A DNA stretch of 64,000 nt from Actinernus sp. WN-2022 (taxonomy: Eukaryota; Cnidaria; Anthozoa; Actiniaria; Actinernidae): the NCBI GenBank assembly GCA_030867875.1, contig JAOWCC010001368.1, forward strand, positions 4,712,965 through 4,776,964, given 5' to 3'. The translations under genes were made by a program, and so were the position numbers. Below are positions 22,417-33,689 of this stretch, in pieces (within the stretch, counting starts at the first letter, position 1; every line of letters starts with the position of its first letter). The notes under the pieces are model-generated. The model was not told the origin of the DNA and ran no database searches. It saw only the letters and a list, made by a program, of their open reading frames with translations.

Positions 22417-22640
22417 ACCTGAAACAACCATAGGGGCTACTCAAAGTCAGGACCTGGCTAATTCCACAGATCGAATTGGATTTTAGCGTGTAGGTTTTTC
22501 TAGAGGGAAGAAAACCGGAGAACCCGGAGAAAAACCCTCGGAGCAAGGGCGAGATATCACATGATATCAGTAAACTCAACGCACATGTTACAGGCTCGAA
22601 CCCAGGCCACAGAGGTTGGCTCCCCACTCGGCTCTTGTGA
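22417..22640 (-). mobile_element. tRNA-derived SINE (family B), minus strand, copy 1
   Basis: Plus-strand text runs ACCTGAAACAACCATAGGGG, CACAGATCGAATTGG, GAAAACCGGAGAACCCGG and ACCCTCGGAGCAAGGGCGAG, ending in a degraded tRNA-like head (GCTCGAACCCAGGCCACAGAGG). Copies are at 37231, 44871 (plus strand), 47131 and 49494. Part of the middle (CAACTCACATATGGCGCCG) is altered here. Confidence 0.8.
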
Positions 22641-23890
22641 CTGGTCAGTTACCCTCTGATGATCTTATTTGTTATCATAGCACTTTACTCTACTTTACAA
22701 TTATAGTTTATCAAGCTATTCCCTTTATAAAATAGATTCGACAGCACGCATAACATAGAAACATAGAAAGTTGAGCGCTTGAGCTAGTTGGGAGAATTTA
22801 CGTTTTGGTTATCAAATTAAGCGAGCTTTTTCCCTTGCTTTTACTCGTTTATTTTATAAACGAAATAGAAAACATTTTTGTCGTCATTCCATAGAGTTGT
22901 AGAAACACTTGTGGAAGATTGGAAGAACTCAAAATAGCTGCAGTGTGGAAGCACTCGCCCTTTGTGCTCGTGTTCCCATTGCCATATCCGTCGTTCTCCC
23001 AAACTCCCACTCGTGTTTTAGTACCAGTATGGAAACTCAGAATTTGATTTGCCTCTTAAGTAACACACGGTTAGTCCATGCGCAGATTTTTTACTCTGTA
23101 TGAGTCAGAAAACTTACAAGAAAGAAAAGATCTGAGAAAGACGGCTTCAGAATGCCCTACTCTGAGATCGGCTTAATGTACTAGTATGGCTAGTAAATCA
23201 CAGGCCCTGCATAATTTAGATTTTGGAGCTGAATCACCGCAAACTGTCCCTCACAAGAACGATTATTATAAATATTACTGAATTATTAGTTTTAAAATAG
23301 ATGATTAACAACAATGATATGGTCATAACAAATTTTGATTTTTACCAATATATCAGTGTAATTTAAAATAGTTAGTTTTTAACAACATATCATATAGTTA
23401 GCATTTTAATGTGAAATTTGAATATATATAGTTAACTAGTATATTTTAGTATTATACACGACCCCACAAGCGGCAACGCTTTAATCTTTTATCGTGTTTA
23501 AATAAAAGTTATTGTATTCGTATTTGTCTATTTGTATTTACGACCTTGAACTTATTAGCTAGCCGATTAAGATATTGATGATGCTCGTAATGAGTTACAG
23601 TTGATCCTGGCCGATCAAAGTCTTAGCGGTTATTGATCGCAGCTGGAAAAGGAATATCGAAATCAGCGATTAAATAGTACCATGGTTATGTAACTTTAGC
23701 ACGCGGAGCCTGATATGCATGGCATGATTTCTAATTCTTCATTGACAAAAACCAATAGACCGGATTTCGTATGAGTGAGCAAGTTACGGCAATGACTTAC
23801 GGCACGGTTACCGGTACGACATGCCGTGACATTGAAATGGCTTCCTTACTGTTTTTGTCTTTCTGATCCAATCACATTACAGAGTCTTAC
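22641..23890. other. Intergenic; possible LINE tail near 23440-23535
   Basis: Around 23490-23530 the sequence TTTAAATAAAAGTTATTGTATTCG resembles the AATAAA-plus-short-repeat tail of LINEs, without coding remains. Nothing else recognised. Confidence 0.35.
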
Positions 23891-23893
23891 CCA

Positions 23894-23968
23894 TTCTCGA
23901 CCCCAGACCCTTTTCTTATTTCTTACTGCGCATGCTCGTAAGAAATAAGAGAAGGATCTCGGGTCGAT
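23894..23968. repeat. 75-bp palindrome (MITE-like)
   Basis: CTCGACCCCAGACCC..CTTATTTCTTAC pairs with GTAAGAAATAAG..GATCTCGGGTCGA around a TGCGCATGC centre. Arms of ~32 bases with a few mismatches; no TSD found. Confidence 0.7.
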
Positions 23969-24415
23969 AACTATAGCTTGGCGCATGCGCAGCGCGGCCT
24001 TGAGAGGACCCTGATGTCTGTGTACTGGCATTCGTTTTAAACTGAAATGGTGTCCAGCTCAGTTTTCACGAGGCACTGCCCGATTATGACTTTAGGCTTT
24101 CCTACCCTGCATGTAATAAATTTATCCACTTCCGATTCCTGGGAGTGTATCAAGAGCGAGTATAGGGGTACGGGAACAGTATCCCTTGTGATTTTCTAAC
24201 AAAACGGCAGGATTTCAAATCAGTTTAAATTTCTTCTCCAACTGAATGAACCTGTCAAGACAATCACGATGCGAGAAACTGAATGAAAACATTAATTTTT
24301 CCTTGAAATGGCGCCGGCATCGTCCACACTCCACGTCCGGGAATTCATAAGGTATTCATATATATAGCGCAAATTATATATGAATATATTCAAATGCGCT
24401 TTACAGGGTTATTTT

Positions 24416-24840
24416 TCAGAATACCAGGCTGTTGTGTCGGGAGACAATCCCCTACTCTTTCTCGAAATAACACAAGAGATTATTTTACGTCTCCCTAGTA
24501 TAGATTAGAAGAGGAAGGAGACAAGGCCAACGGATTATACGTCCCTGCCCAAGGACGCGGCCGGGATTCGAACCCCCGACCTCCCACACTCTAGACCGTG
24601 CTCTACCAACTGAGCTAACCAGTGAACCCCTGACCTCCCACACTCTAGACCGTGCTCTACCAACTGAGCTAACCAGTGAACCCCTGACCTCCCACACTCT
24701 AGACCGTGCTCTACCAACTGAGCTAACCAGTGAACCCCTGACCTCCCACACTCTAGACCGTGCTCTACCAACTGAGCTAACCAGTGAACCCCTGACCTCC
24801 CACACTCTAGACCGTGCTCTACCAACTGAGGTAACCAGTG
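24416..24840 (-). mobile_element. SINE (family C) with multiplied tRNA 5' half
   Basis: The body matches the element at 10833. The head on the minus strand has one B box (GGGTTCGAATCCC near 24565) but five successive copies of the block covering the A box and anticodon arm (GTTAGCTCAGTTGGTAGAGC and CGGTCTAGAGTGTGGGAGG), in a 54-bp tandem period. Frames on both minus registers read repeats such as LAQLVEHGLECGRSG; they follow from the 54-bp period and are not a gene. Confidence 0.85.
24598..24840 (-). repeat. 54-bp tandem repeat of tRNA-head sequence
   Basis: The unit CCAGTGAACCCCTGACCTCC.. recurs every 54 bases, four times after the primary head, nearly without changes. The last unit has GAGGTAACC in place of GAGCTAACC. 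Confidence 0.9.
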
Positions 24841-24904
24841 AGTGTACGGCCGCCGCCGGAAAGAATAGACCTTATGCATGATGACGTCATGCTTGTGTTA
24901 CCAT

Positions 24905-24957
24905 CACTAAGCCTCGCTTTTGTGTTGACAGGAAATGTTGTGCCAAAGCGAGGCTTG
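24905..24957. repeat. Short inverted repeat
   Basis: AAGCCTCGCTTTTGTGT pairs with CCAAAGCGAGGCTT around ~20 bases; possible MITE remnant or hairpin. Confidence 0.5.
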
Positions 24958-26146
24958 GACACGTGATCACAATGTACTGCGCCACTCTCTTATTTCACCA
25001 CAGGTAACCCGTTTTTCTTTTCAGTCTAAATTATGAAGATGCCTGTGGCGCGGGATATAATATTTTGCATCCTATTTAAGGTTAACAAGGACTACATGCA
25101 AGACATATGAATGGAAAGACAAGCTGAGAAGCTAAACGATTCACAGCAATTTAATCAGCTTAAAAATTTCAATACATTCTATAATCGTAGCGTCAAACTG
25201 AGTCATTGGGGTAACAGCGCATATCTTGCATAACATTTTCGGTAAGCACTACGCGGCTTAGAGTCCGGTGACATTTTATCCCTAATGACAAGTTAGAGCT
25301 ATTAAGAAGAAGCAAATCAAAGATTTAAACGCGAACTCTTAGCTCTTTAGTTTCCAAGGTATGGACACCCAAATAATTGATTGATAGTCTCTCGAGGTGC
25401 GTAGCGCGGATATAGAGCATGTTGGTCTAATTTTGCTTGGTGAACAAAATTCGTGCACGTATGATGAAAAGGCGTACTATTTGAGAACGCAATTAAAGCC
25501 ATTCTCAGCTGGAACGCTTAACTGGTATATATTTCTTGTGTAAAAGGTTAGAGGGCTTCTAGTGGCCTAGCACCGCTCCAAAGTAAGAGCGCTGTGATCA
25601 CATTCTAATGAGAACATTTACTTACCGATAAATAGTCTTTGGTTGTACCCCGATCCTGAGATCAACGGAGGAATGTAATGTAATTCCCCTCTTGAATAGA
25701 ATCGTCTCTTCCAAAGGGTTTTAGTTCGTACTTGAGAGATTGAGGGCCGTCAGAGTGAGGCAGTTTTACACAGAGCAGACAGACTACCAACTCATCAAAC
25801 AATCCTTCATCGGGTTTCATACTGATAACATAGTAATAACTAGAGCAGTAGATGTGGATTTGCTTCGATCGTCCAAGACGAAGATATAAGAGAAGGTTAG
25901 TGCAATGCTGTAAGCTCTATCTCCTTCCTGTAGACTTAACACATATTGTTTTATTGCTCTCGATAATGACTAATCCAGGATATGAATCTGTGCTTGGTTG
26001 TAAACACGAGTAGCTTTGACGCTTAATACTATTATCAATAGGACGCATCTTCTAGTTGAAGACTGATTATGTATTATAACCACACCGGCACGTAGATTAG
26101 CGGTTTAAGGTGAAGTGTGATAGTTATACAAAGCACATTTGAACCA
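24958..26146. other. Intergenic, apparently low-repeat
   Basis: No repeat or RNA gene identified; this stretch directly precedes the candidate exon at 26147 and could hold its promoter, though no TATA-type signal stands out. Confidence 0.35.
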
Positions 26147-26389
26147 ATGGATGCGTACTGTATATACGAGAATCCAGTGTATGAAGATGCCGTTGGCAAA
26201 AGCTTTGAAACTTACGCCGCAACCCTACTGAGCACGGACGTACATGTAGTTTGTTTACAAGCAGAATCGCCAAACGTAATTTTCCCAACTAAAAATAGTT
26301 GCAATATTTCTATTTTGTGCCGCAATCGTTTAGTTCCGCGATTTTTCTACCAGACAGAGCTTACAAACGCAAGCCAGTATAGTGTCAAG
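26147..26389 (+). CDS. Candidate first coding exon, unknown protein
   Basis: ATG at 26147 (context GAACCAATGG) opens a frame of 81 codons that runs directly into a consensus donor, CAA|GTAAGT, at 26390. The peptide starts MDAYCIYENPVYEDAVGKSF, with an NPxY-type motif, has six cysteines and two N-x-S sites (NCS, NAS), and no signal peptide or membrane segment. No family is recognised and no matching acceptor exon was found downstream. The frame also extends 10 codons upstream without ATG. The perfect donor is the main reason to list it; chance occurrence remains quite possible. Confidence 0.3.
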
Positions 26390-26399
26390 TAAGTGTATT

Positions 26400-26960
26400 A
26401 GACATGTTTCACATGCCATGTTTAACTACTAATGATGACTAAACTAAAAGTAGAGATACTTATAAAGCACCTGAATGGCTGTTCATCACTAGTTAATGAG
26501 GCAATAGAAATCTATTAAAAGAGTTTCTGATATTCATAAAAGACAAAAAGTACGCTTACGTGTGCATAAGTAACTGTCACTCTAATGTGCACGACATTTG
26601 CCATGAAATTTCTTTCGCTCGGTGGCATGAACTGAGTTAAAAATGGAGAAAATACAGGATAAAAGTGGCGTCAGGTTTATGATTTAAAACTGCAGTGAAT
26701 ACTAGTAAAAAGTTAAAATATCTGTTTGTAGGAGAAACCCTTCTTTGACAATAAGATGAGTATCAGTATCATCAATTATTAATTATCAAAGAAAAACCAT
26801 GTTATTACCAGATTTTAGCAATATTTTCAAAGCTATCAGACTAAACCGCCTGAAACTGCTGACATAACTTTTCAACTTTTGTCGTATATTTTCGTAGTAC
26901 AATAGTCATATAATTTCCCGAACTTCTGGTACTTGAAAGTAAAACGAAGATAAAAGTTAT
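26400..26960. other. Intergenic, nothing recognised
   Basis: AT-rich; no feature found. Confidence 0.35.
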
Positions 26961-26964
26961 AAAG

Positions 26965-27232
26965 CATCACTCGAGCAAGTAAAAATACAATGAACCAGTC
27001 ACGAACTGAAGTAATTCGAGGCCTAGTTCGGTTCCTATAGTCGCTGTAATTTAGGCGACGAATGGTTTTTGGGGCCCAAGGCCTAATTCGTGATTGGTTT
27101 GAATCAAGAGGAAAAGTAAACGCAATTGTATCGTGGATGACTCTCGCTGAAACGAAAATTAATTGCTTGGTATATAATAAATTGCAAACAAATTTCACAT
27201 CAGCAAACACCTGATATTGCTTTCGACACCAT
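26965..27232. repeat. Dispersed repeat related to 59890-60080
   Basis: Blocks GAGCAAGTAAAAAT, ATGAACCA(A/G)TCACGAACTGA, GTAATTC and GTAAACGCAAT occur in the same order at ~59930-60030. The intervening copy here has an extra GC-rich part. The 135-codon minus-strand frame across it is an effect of the repeat and is not supported as a gene. Confidence 0.6.
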
Positions 27233-27915
27233 GCCGGGTGGATCCAGGATTTTGTGAAAGGGGGTGTTGAGCGAGTCATGGGAGGAGGGGTTGCAAAAAG
27301 ATTATTTTTGAGATCTAGAGACTCTGAAATGCTATTTACAGTGATCTCCAGGAGTCAGGGGGTACAACCCATGAACCCGCCACCCCCTGGATCCGCCTCT
27401 GAACGTGGCTGTAGTAATTCTTTGATCAACTTGAAGTTCAGCAAAGAGCTCATAGCGGTCCGATTTCAGTAAATAAATTATGCAAGATATGCCTATTTTT
27501 GTCTTAGCTTCTCCTATGTTTTTCTATTTACCGTGTAAAATAGCCTCCTCCGCAGGCATCTCTATCAGATTTTAAAAATCGTGAATTGGGTTACCTGCGA
27601 CTCCGGGAGAGAAGAGGAGGACAAAAATTCAATTTTCATTTAGTTAATTATTTATTCTGCCTATCTATATTTTCAATTAAGTTATTACATTGATATATTA
27701 TATATATGTACTATTTGACATGACTATATACCGGTATGTTAGAGTGATTTTACTTAACCAGTGAAATAGATGTTAGACTAATATAATATAGGAGCTCATG
27801 ACCAGGAGCGTCCATCCCTATACTAGCCGCCTATGTCACAGCGTTTTCACAAGTTAGGTTATTATGTTTAGAACGGTTTCCCGCTATTCTTGGGTCGCAA
27901 TCATTCCTAGGGGAA
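27233..27915. other. Intergenic, nothing recognised
   Basis: A GGATCC-containing inverted pair (GCCGGGTGGATCC near 27235; CCCCCTGGATCCG near 27384) brackets ~150 bases and may mark a small element, but ends and TSD are unclear. Confidence 0.3.
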
Positions 27916-27920
27916 TACAA

Positions 27921-28010
27921 TCACAAAAGCGTAGCAGCCATGTTGGTTGGTATAACAAAAGTAGCTAATGAGGCATCTTTTGTTCCACCACTGGTACAAC
28001 CCGCCAATTG
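27921..28010. mobile_element. Fragment of GGCGGCCATGTTGG-type MITE, copy 2
   Basis: AGCAGCCATGTTGG, AACAAAAGTAGCTAATGAGG and ATCTTTTGTTCC are degenerate matches to the blocks at 28551-28615. Confidence 0.5.
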
Positions 28011-28524
28011 GCTGGAAAAATAATCTAAAAATAGGCCAACTTGTAAAACGCCGTGACACCTACATAGGAGCTTTGGACTAATAGACGCATTACACCTTAA
28101 TTCCATTGTTTTCTTTTGTTCCTATTTGACTGTTAGATACTAACTATTAAATTTTGTTTCACGGGTTAAATAAGTAAAACTGACCACTAGACTATACTAC
28201 TATACTTATATATCATTGTAATGTATTAATGTACACATCAAGTAATTTTTAATAAACGAGCGCAGCCCGAGTTTTTGTAGATCTGATAAAACACAGCTGC
28301 GAGTTTATTGAACAGCTTCAAAATCGTGGATGTATAGAGTCATGTCATTCAGTTATTTTGGCGATACGACCTATTTCGGTGGAGAAAGTTTCTGTAAATG
28401 AGGACCGTATCGATATCACATTTAAAACCACTCATTTAAAAAACATTCATTTCTTTTGTTTTTTTGCACCATACATAATTAATGAGTTTTGGATGCGTGT
28501 TGTATTGCTGGTTTTCACTCAATC

Positions 28525-28640
28525 CCCAAAGATTCAAATGACAAAGGGCATGGCGGCCATGTTGGTGCCCCAACAAAAGAAGCTAACGAGGAATCTATTG
28601 TTTAAGGGCACCAACATGGCGGCTATAGCCAGCAATCGGT
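28525..28640. mobile_element. GGCGGCCATGTTGG-type MITE, copy 3
   Basis: Reverse-orientation copy: CAATCCCCAAAGATTCAAATG, GGCATGGCGGCCATGTTGG, AAGAAGCTAACGAGGAAT and CACCAACATGGCGGC, flanked by ATTGCTGG / CCAGCAAT. Confidence 0.65.
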
Positions 28641-28793
28641 AGATAATGATCCGAACCGCAGGCGAGGATTGCAGATCTCATACAGCATGGACGCGAATTT
28701 TGTAAATATTACATTAATAGACACGACTAGAGGCACAAGTTTAAAGTGCGGAGCTGATGAGTGCCTACTGCACTACAACACATAGATAATTCT

Positions 28794-29062
28794 TGGTTAT
28801 TGAATTGGAACACATAGAGAACTATATAATATTGGTTCAGTGAACTGGAACAAATAGAGAACTCTTGGTTATTGAACTGGAGCACATAAAGAACTATATA
28901 ATATTGGTTCACTGAACTGGAACAAATAGAGAACTCTTGGTTATTGAACTGGAACACATAAAGAACTATATAATATTGGTTCACTGAACTGGAACAAATA
29001 GAGAACTCTTGGTTATTTAACTGGAACACATAGAGAACTCTTGGTTATTGAACTGGAACACA
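28794..29062. repeat. 72-bp tandem repeat, about 3.7 copies
   Basis: The unit joins TTGGTTATTGAACTGGAACA and ATATTGGTTCACTGAACTGG half-units, with AGAGAACT(C/ATATAA) between. The period is 72 bases, divisible by three, which explains a 100-codon minus-strand frame with repeating QFNNQEFSICSSS; it is not a gene. Confidence 0.85.
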
Positions 29063-30385
29063 TACATAACTATCATTATGTCACCATTTCTCTGTGTTCG
29101 AGTTCTATAATCCAGAGTTTTGTATTGTCGTTTATAGAGGTTATCACGTGGTATAATCTATCGCACCAGATTGGCTCTCGCACTAATTGAATATTAATGA
29201 GTTTTAGAAATATATTTTCCTATCATTTAGTAATTATTATACACATTATCTTTATCATTCTTGTTCGCTTACTTGTTTGTGTCTAAATTGTTTGCTTTGA
29301 CCATAAATCTTGTAAATGTATTTATATATAGTTGCCTGCATGACTAGCCTAGCCCTATATAGTTATTTCAGGTAGCTAACACCCAATTTCTAGAATTTCT
29401 TTTCTTTCTTTAATTATTCGCAAATTATGTATAATTACTCTAATTACAAATCAACTGTTGTTGTTGTTAAGACTTATAGTTTCAAATTCTCACCGGCTTC
29501 GAACGCAGAGCTAAAAAGGGAAACCTGAGCAAAAAGTGTGTCGAATTAGTTTCATTTAAAATGATTATGAGCAAGTTCGAAAAATAACCGATTCTCCGCT
29601 GACCAATCTAGCATGTGTGGCGGCTCAATTCAGCGCATTTTTCTCCAAATCGTACGTGACACATACCAAGGAAACACAATCACGCCTCCAGCACAAAGAA
29701 AACACAATAGTCCGCAATTAGAAACCGTTACTCAGAATTTCAACTAAAACACGTTTTCATCGATTGTTTCAAGTTTCATTTTATTTTACACTGATTCAAG
29801 AATACAGGGATAAGAGACAATACAAGACCAGTCATAGAAGATGGTCAGGATAGTAAGTAACAAAAAAAGTAATTAGTGCGCAGTGACCAAAGTATAGCCA
29901 TGAAGCTTTCGAGTTGGTCACTGCTTACCGCCATACAGTATACATTTAAGTACATAAATAGAGGAAATCATGGAGATAGTACGAGCTCCAAGATAATAGC
30001 CTGTGGCGGGATGATTTTGTGTGGTAGAAGAAGCTCTTTGGGTGAGAAGAACTGCAGATAAATGCGAGGAGGTAAAAACCGATCCTCGATATTCACTGAC
30101 AGACACGGGATCGTATCGTCATCTTGTTTGCCGGGATAAAAAGAAAACTCTAACAAAACTTGTTGACTTCTAAATTGATGGTATGTTTTCCATTCTCCGT
30201 TCTTCTGTAATCTTGGGGATTGGAAGAATCCGTATTTTCTAGGTTGGTCACTCAGGTAGTCTCTGTCTTTTTTTTACATTTACTTTACTTTTGAGATTCA
30301 GTTAAAAACTGTTTATCATTTCTTCGTCTTCTTTCTCGCTGTTAGCTTGAACTTCACGATCTTCAGTAGACCAGTTCGCGTTTAG
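29063..30385. other. Intergenic, nothing recognised
   Basis: AT-rich DNA; only short frames. Confidence 0.35.
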
Positions 30386-30388
30386 TAA

Positions 30389-30659
30389 TTCCGACATTTT
30401 GAAAGGGGTGCAAACATGGTGCGAAATACAGTGTTTATAGGAGAATCCGATGCCAAATAATTTCCGCAAAATAAAATTTCTGAAATATTGACTGTCTGCA
30501 AACTTAAGATACCAGGTAAAACATTAACGGATCAAAATTTGAGGGACGTATAGCTGTGAATATTTCAGAAATTCGATTTTTCAGAAATTATTTGGCATCG
30601 GATTCTCATATAAATACTGTATTTCGCACCATGTTTGCACCCCTTTCAAAATGTCGGAA
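30389..30659. mobile_element. 271-bp foldback element
   Basis: Ends TTCCGACATTTTGAAAGGGG and CCCCTTTCAAAATGTCGGAA; arms of ~100 bases include GTGCGAAATACAGT and GAATCCGATGCCAAATAATTT with few mismatches. A ~65-base unpaired loop contains no gene. No TSD found. Confidence 0.85.
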
Positions 30660-31189
30660 ATTTCAATGTGGCCTTTTGCTAAATTCTCCGGCAACATTTT
30701 AAACTGGTTAGGGCTGTAAAATTCATTTTTACTTCATGTTAGTATTTCTTTAAAAGTAGACTTTACAGAAACTTTTACAGAAATTGCTTTGTTTACGAAG
30801 CGAAGTATCAAAATATAGATCAACTTAGGACAGACAGACAAAGTTGACACAGAAGACCGCAACGGTCGGATATGCGTTTTGCCTGTTTTAGCCAATCAGA
30901 TTGCTCAATTTTCTAGCTCCGAGAAAGACAGCTTTGTTTCCGGCAGATCTCGATGTTTCCCGAGACAAAGTCGAAGAAATTCAGAGTAAGAAATTCAGAG
31001 TAATGAGTAGATTATCCAATCAGAGCTGAGGTTCAAATTCTGAACCTAAACTTAGCATGGACTGAGTGAGATTCTCACCGGCCAAGGACAGAGGTTCTTT
31101 CGCTTAGCACCTTGTACCTAGAGAGAGTGTGAGAAGTTAGAACATCTGGTACCCAGAGTACTTGCTATAAAGACAAGTAATAAAACAAA

Positions 31190-31745
31190 CGTATAACGAT
31201 AAATTCACAACCATGCTCGCGCGGCAAATGTAGCCCACACGCGTAAAAATTATGATCGATTTAATAATATTCTTCCAGTATTCTAGCGGAAAGGGAAGAC
31301 ACCGCAATGCAATCCTTACCGATATTTTTATACAGTAGCGATATTCAGAGAACAGATATCTTTGAACTCAAACGCTTCAATCTCGCTTAAAACATTCTCC
31401 GATGTCTTGAAACTAATACAGACTACAGAATAATACATAAACTACGCATTCAGCGGGTTCGTTTTACAACCATATAATTTTATTGTCTATTTTCTGATGC
31501 GAAAGTACATCACCCCCGAACAGGTGTCGGTGAACCGGCAAACGCTTAAATCTCACTCAAAACAATATCGGTGTCTTGAAGCTAACACAGATTACAGAAT
31601 AATAAATAAGCTACACATTTAGTGGGTTCGTTTAACAGCCAGCGAATGTACAATTTTGGGATTAAAAACAAATTAAAAGCATACTACGATAAATTCACAA
31701 CCATGCTCGCGCGGCAAAGAACCCACACGCGTCAAAACTAATGTT
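31190..31745. repeat. Two imperfect direct repeat pairs
   Basis: CGATAAATTCACAACCATGC plus TCGCGCGGCAAA and CACACGCGT occurs at ~31197 and ~31687. Between them, a ~105-base block (AACGCTT.AATCTC..AAAACA, TGTCTTGAA.CTAA, AGTGGGTTCGTTT-type end) occurs at ~31369 and ~31541. The two pairs may be remnants of one larger tandem duplication. Confidence 0.65.
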
Positions 31746-31993
31746 TTCGATCGATTGTTCTTCCACATCGTTAAGGGACTCCCTGTGGCTCATAGACAGT
31801 CTTGACACTGAAACACGCATGATACAAGGTATCCCGCAGAATAATACCTAACATACTCAATAGCTCCATAACTCATCAAAGATATCAAACTACCACCTTA
31901 TGCCGAGAAGGTGAAGAAAGAGGCCATAATTATTATATTGTATGGACAAAGAGAAAACCGAGTCGAAGCTCGCATTTTGGTAACTCAATAGGT

Positions 31994-32303
31994 CACAGGC
32001 AGCCCAAGCTCAAGTTACGAAAATATAACTTTATAAGGTTTTTTTATGGGAGCGTAGCGAACTCCGTTTACAGCCGGCAGAAATACTGTAAATGTTTTGA
32101 ATAAAAATGACTTACCTTGCCACTGTGATGTCTTCTGTCGGCTGAAATCAGATTAAAACCACCAAACAAGGAGAGAAACATGACCGAGAAGACATCACAG
32201 TGGCAAGGTAAGTCATTTTTATTCAAATACAGTATTTCTGGCTAGTAAACGGAGTAACCCTTATAAAGTTATATTTTCGTAACTTTAGCTTGGGCTGCCT
32301 GTG
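31994..32303. mobile_element. 310-bp inverted-repeat element with donor-like sites
   Basis: Ends CACAGGCAGCCCAAGCT and AGCTTGGGCTGCCTGTG. The arms pair through ATATAACTTTATAAGG and ATAAAAATGACTTACCTTGCC. On the plus strand the right arm reads ATGACCGAGAAGACATCACA then GTGGCAAG|GTAAGT, a short frame running into a splice donor; the left arm carries its mirror. Origin from a gene end is possible but unproven. Confidence 0.7.
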
Positions 32304-33300
32304 CTCAAGTACGCAAATATGCTTCACATGAGTTACGACATCCTTTGTGTATCTGACAAGCCATGATTTATAAGTACAGTTACGAAACCAAAGGTAGGGC
32401 AATAAACTGAGGCGTTAACCCGGGAAACTTTGTGGTATTTAAACGGTTTCAAACGATCGATTCAATGTACACAAAGCGTGCTACCTGAGGAAGTAAACCT
32501 AACGGAAATAACGCGGTCATTATGATCGGGGAAGGGTTGCTTTTCCTCCTCTTAAAACACGATCATACGGTTTCAAAAATCATCCTTCAAACTCAAGCTT
32601 ACATGCACACATTATTTTGAATGAGAAAGACCATTGGACTAACCCAAACTTGACTAAAACCACACTATACCTGCCGAGGAAGGGTTGATCCACAAAAGCT
32701 ATTTATTGAAATCTCGTGGATAACAGAGAACTTGATCAGGTACGTCCTCCATGGAAAATATGTTTTTCAGTCATTGTATACTTTCACGTATAAAGCCAAG
32801 AATATTATATTTATAATGGATACATCATTAGAGAGCTTGGTTCAGCTACATTTTGTAAGCAAAACCATCGAAAATGTCATGGCATCACCGGCTAGGGAAT
32901 ATTACCTTTTCTAGTTTCCTTCAGTCAATCAGTAGGATTTTTCTACTCGAAGCAAAAATTGAATGGTCGGTGCTTTGCTAGTGTTTGTTTTGAGAATGGT
33001 ATATGATGATTTTGTAGAAGGTACACATTTTTATGAAAGAAATACTCAGTGACAAACTTGAAAGTAACGAGACTCGGGAATATCAAAGTTCAAGGATATC
33101 TGATCCAGAGAGGAAAATATTCTCGTAACATCATGACCTCATACGCTTATTTTATTTACTCGATATCCAATGTATATTAAATTTTACAATAAATGTCACT
33201 ACACTAACTTACAAAGATATGGAATAAACTAATATATATTGATGAAGACCAGCAACAGAATACAAGATTCCGACCATCTAGGCTAGCCACCTAACACATT
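32304..33300. other. Intergenic, nothing recognised
   Basis: No pairing, RNA gene or coding motif found. Confidence 0.35.
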
Positions 33301-33332
33301 TATATATTTATTTATTTATTTATTTATTTATA
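33301..33332. repeat. (TTTA)n microsatellite
   Basis: About seven TTTA units. Confidence 0.85.
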
Positions 33333-33346
33333 CATATAATATATAG

Positions 33347-33493
33347 AGGATATTACATGGCCGTGCGGAGATACGGATTTTATCTCCGAGTGTTGATGAA
33401 ATATCTTACGAGTGAGCGCAGCGAACGAGTAAGATATTTCATCAACACGAGAAGATAAAATTCGTATCTCCAAGCGGCCATGTAATGTTCTGT
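33347..33493. mobile_element. Palindromic MITE, ~65-bp arms
   Basis: TTACATGGCCGTGCGGAGAT pairs with ATCTCCAAGCGGCCATGTAA; the arms continue through GTTGATGAAATATCTTAC around a GAGTGAGCGCAGCGAACGAG centre. Confidence 0.8.
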
Positions 33494-33497
33494 TTAA

Positions 33498-33684
33498 TAT
33501 ATGATTATCGATGAAATACCAGTTTAAATCTACTACTAAAAAGGCTAGAAATCTTTGAAAGCAAGTCATATTTTCAAATGTGATATCTTCACGTGTGAAG
33601 ATATCATTTATATCTTCACACGTGAAGATATCACTTTTTAGAAAGAGATATACACTGGTATTTCATCGAAAATTATATATTAAA
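33498..33684. mobile_element. Foldback element with CACGTG core palindromes
   Basis: TATATGATTATCGATGAAAT and ATTTCATCGAAAATTATATA form outer ends. The centre holds two adjacent perfect palindromes, ATATCTTCACGTGTGAAGAT and ATATCTTCACACGTGAAGAT. No TSD is evident. Confidence 0.7.
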
Positions 33685-33689
33685 TACAT

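Noticed and set aside
24485..24879. Two overlapping repeat-protein frames (LAQLVEHGLECGRSG type)
   Set aside because: They read the antisense of tandem tRNA-head copies; the 54-bp period keeps frames open.
26872..27279. 135-codon minus-strand frame
   Set aside because: Overlaps a dispersed repeat also present in Wnt4 intron 3, where the frame is not kept.
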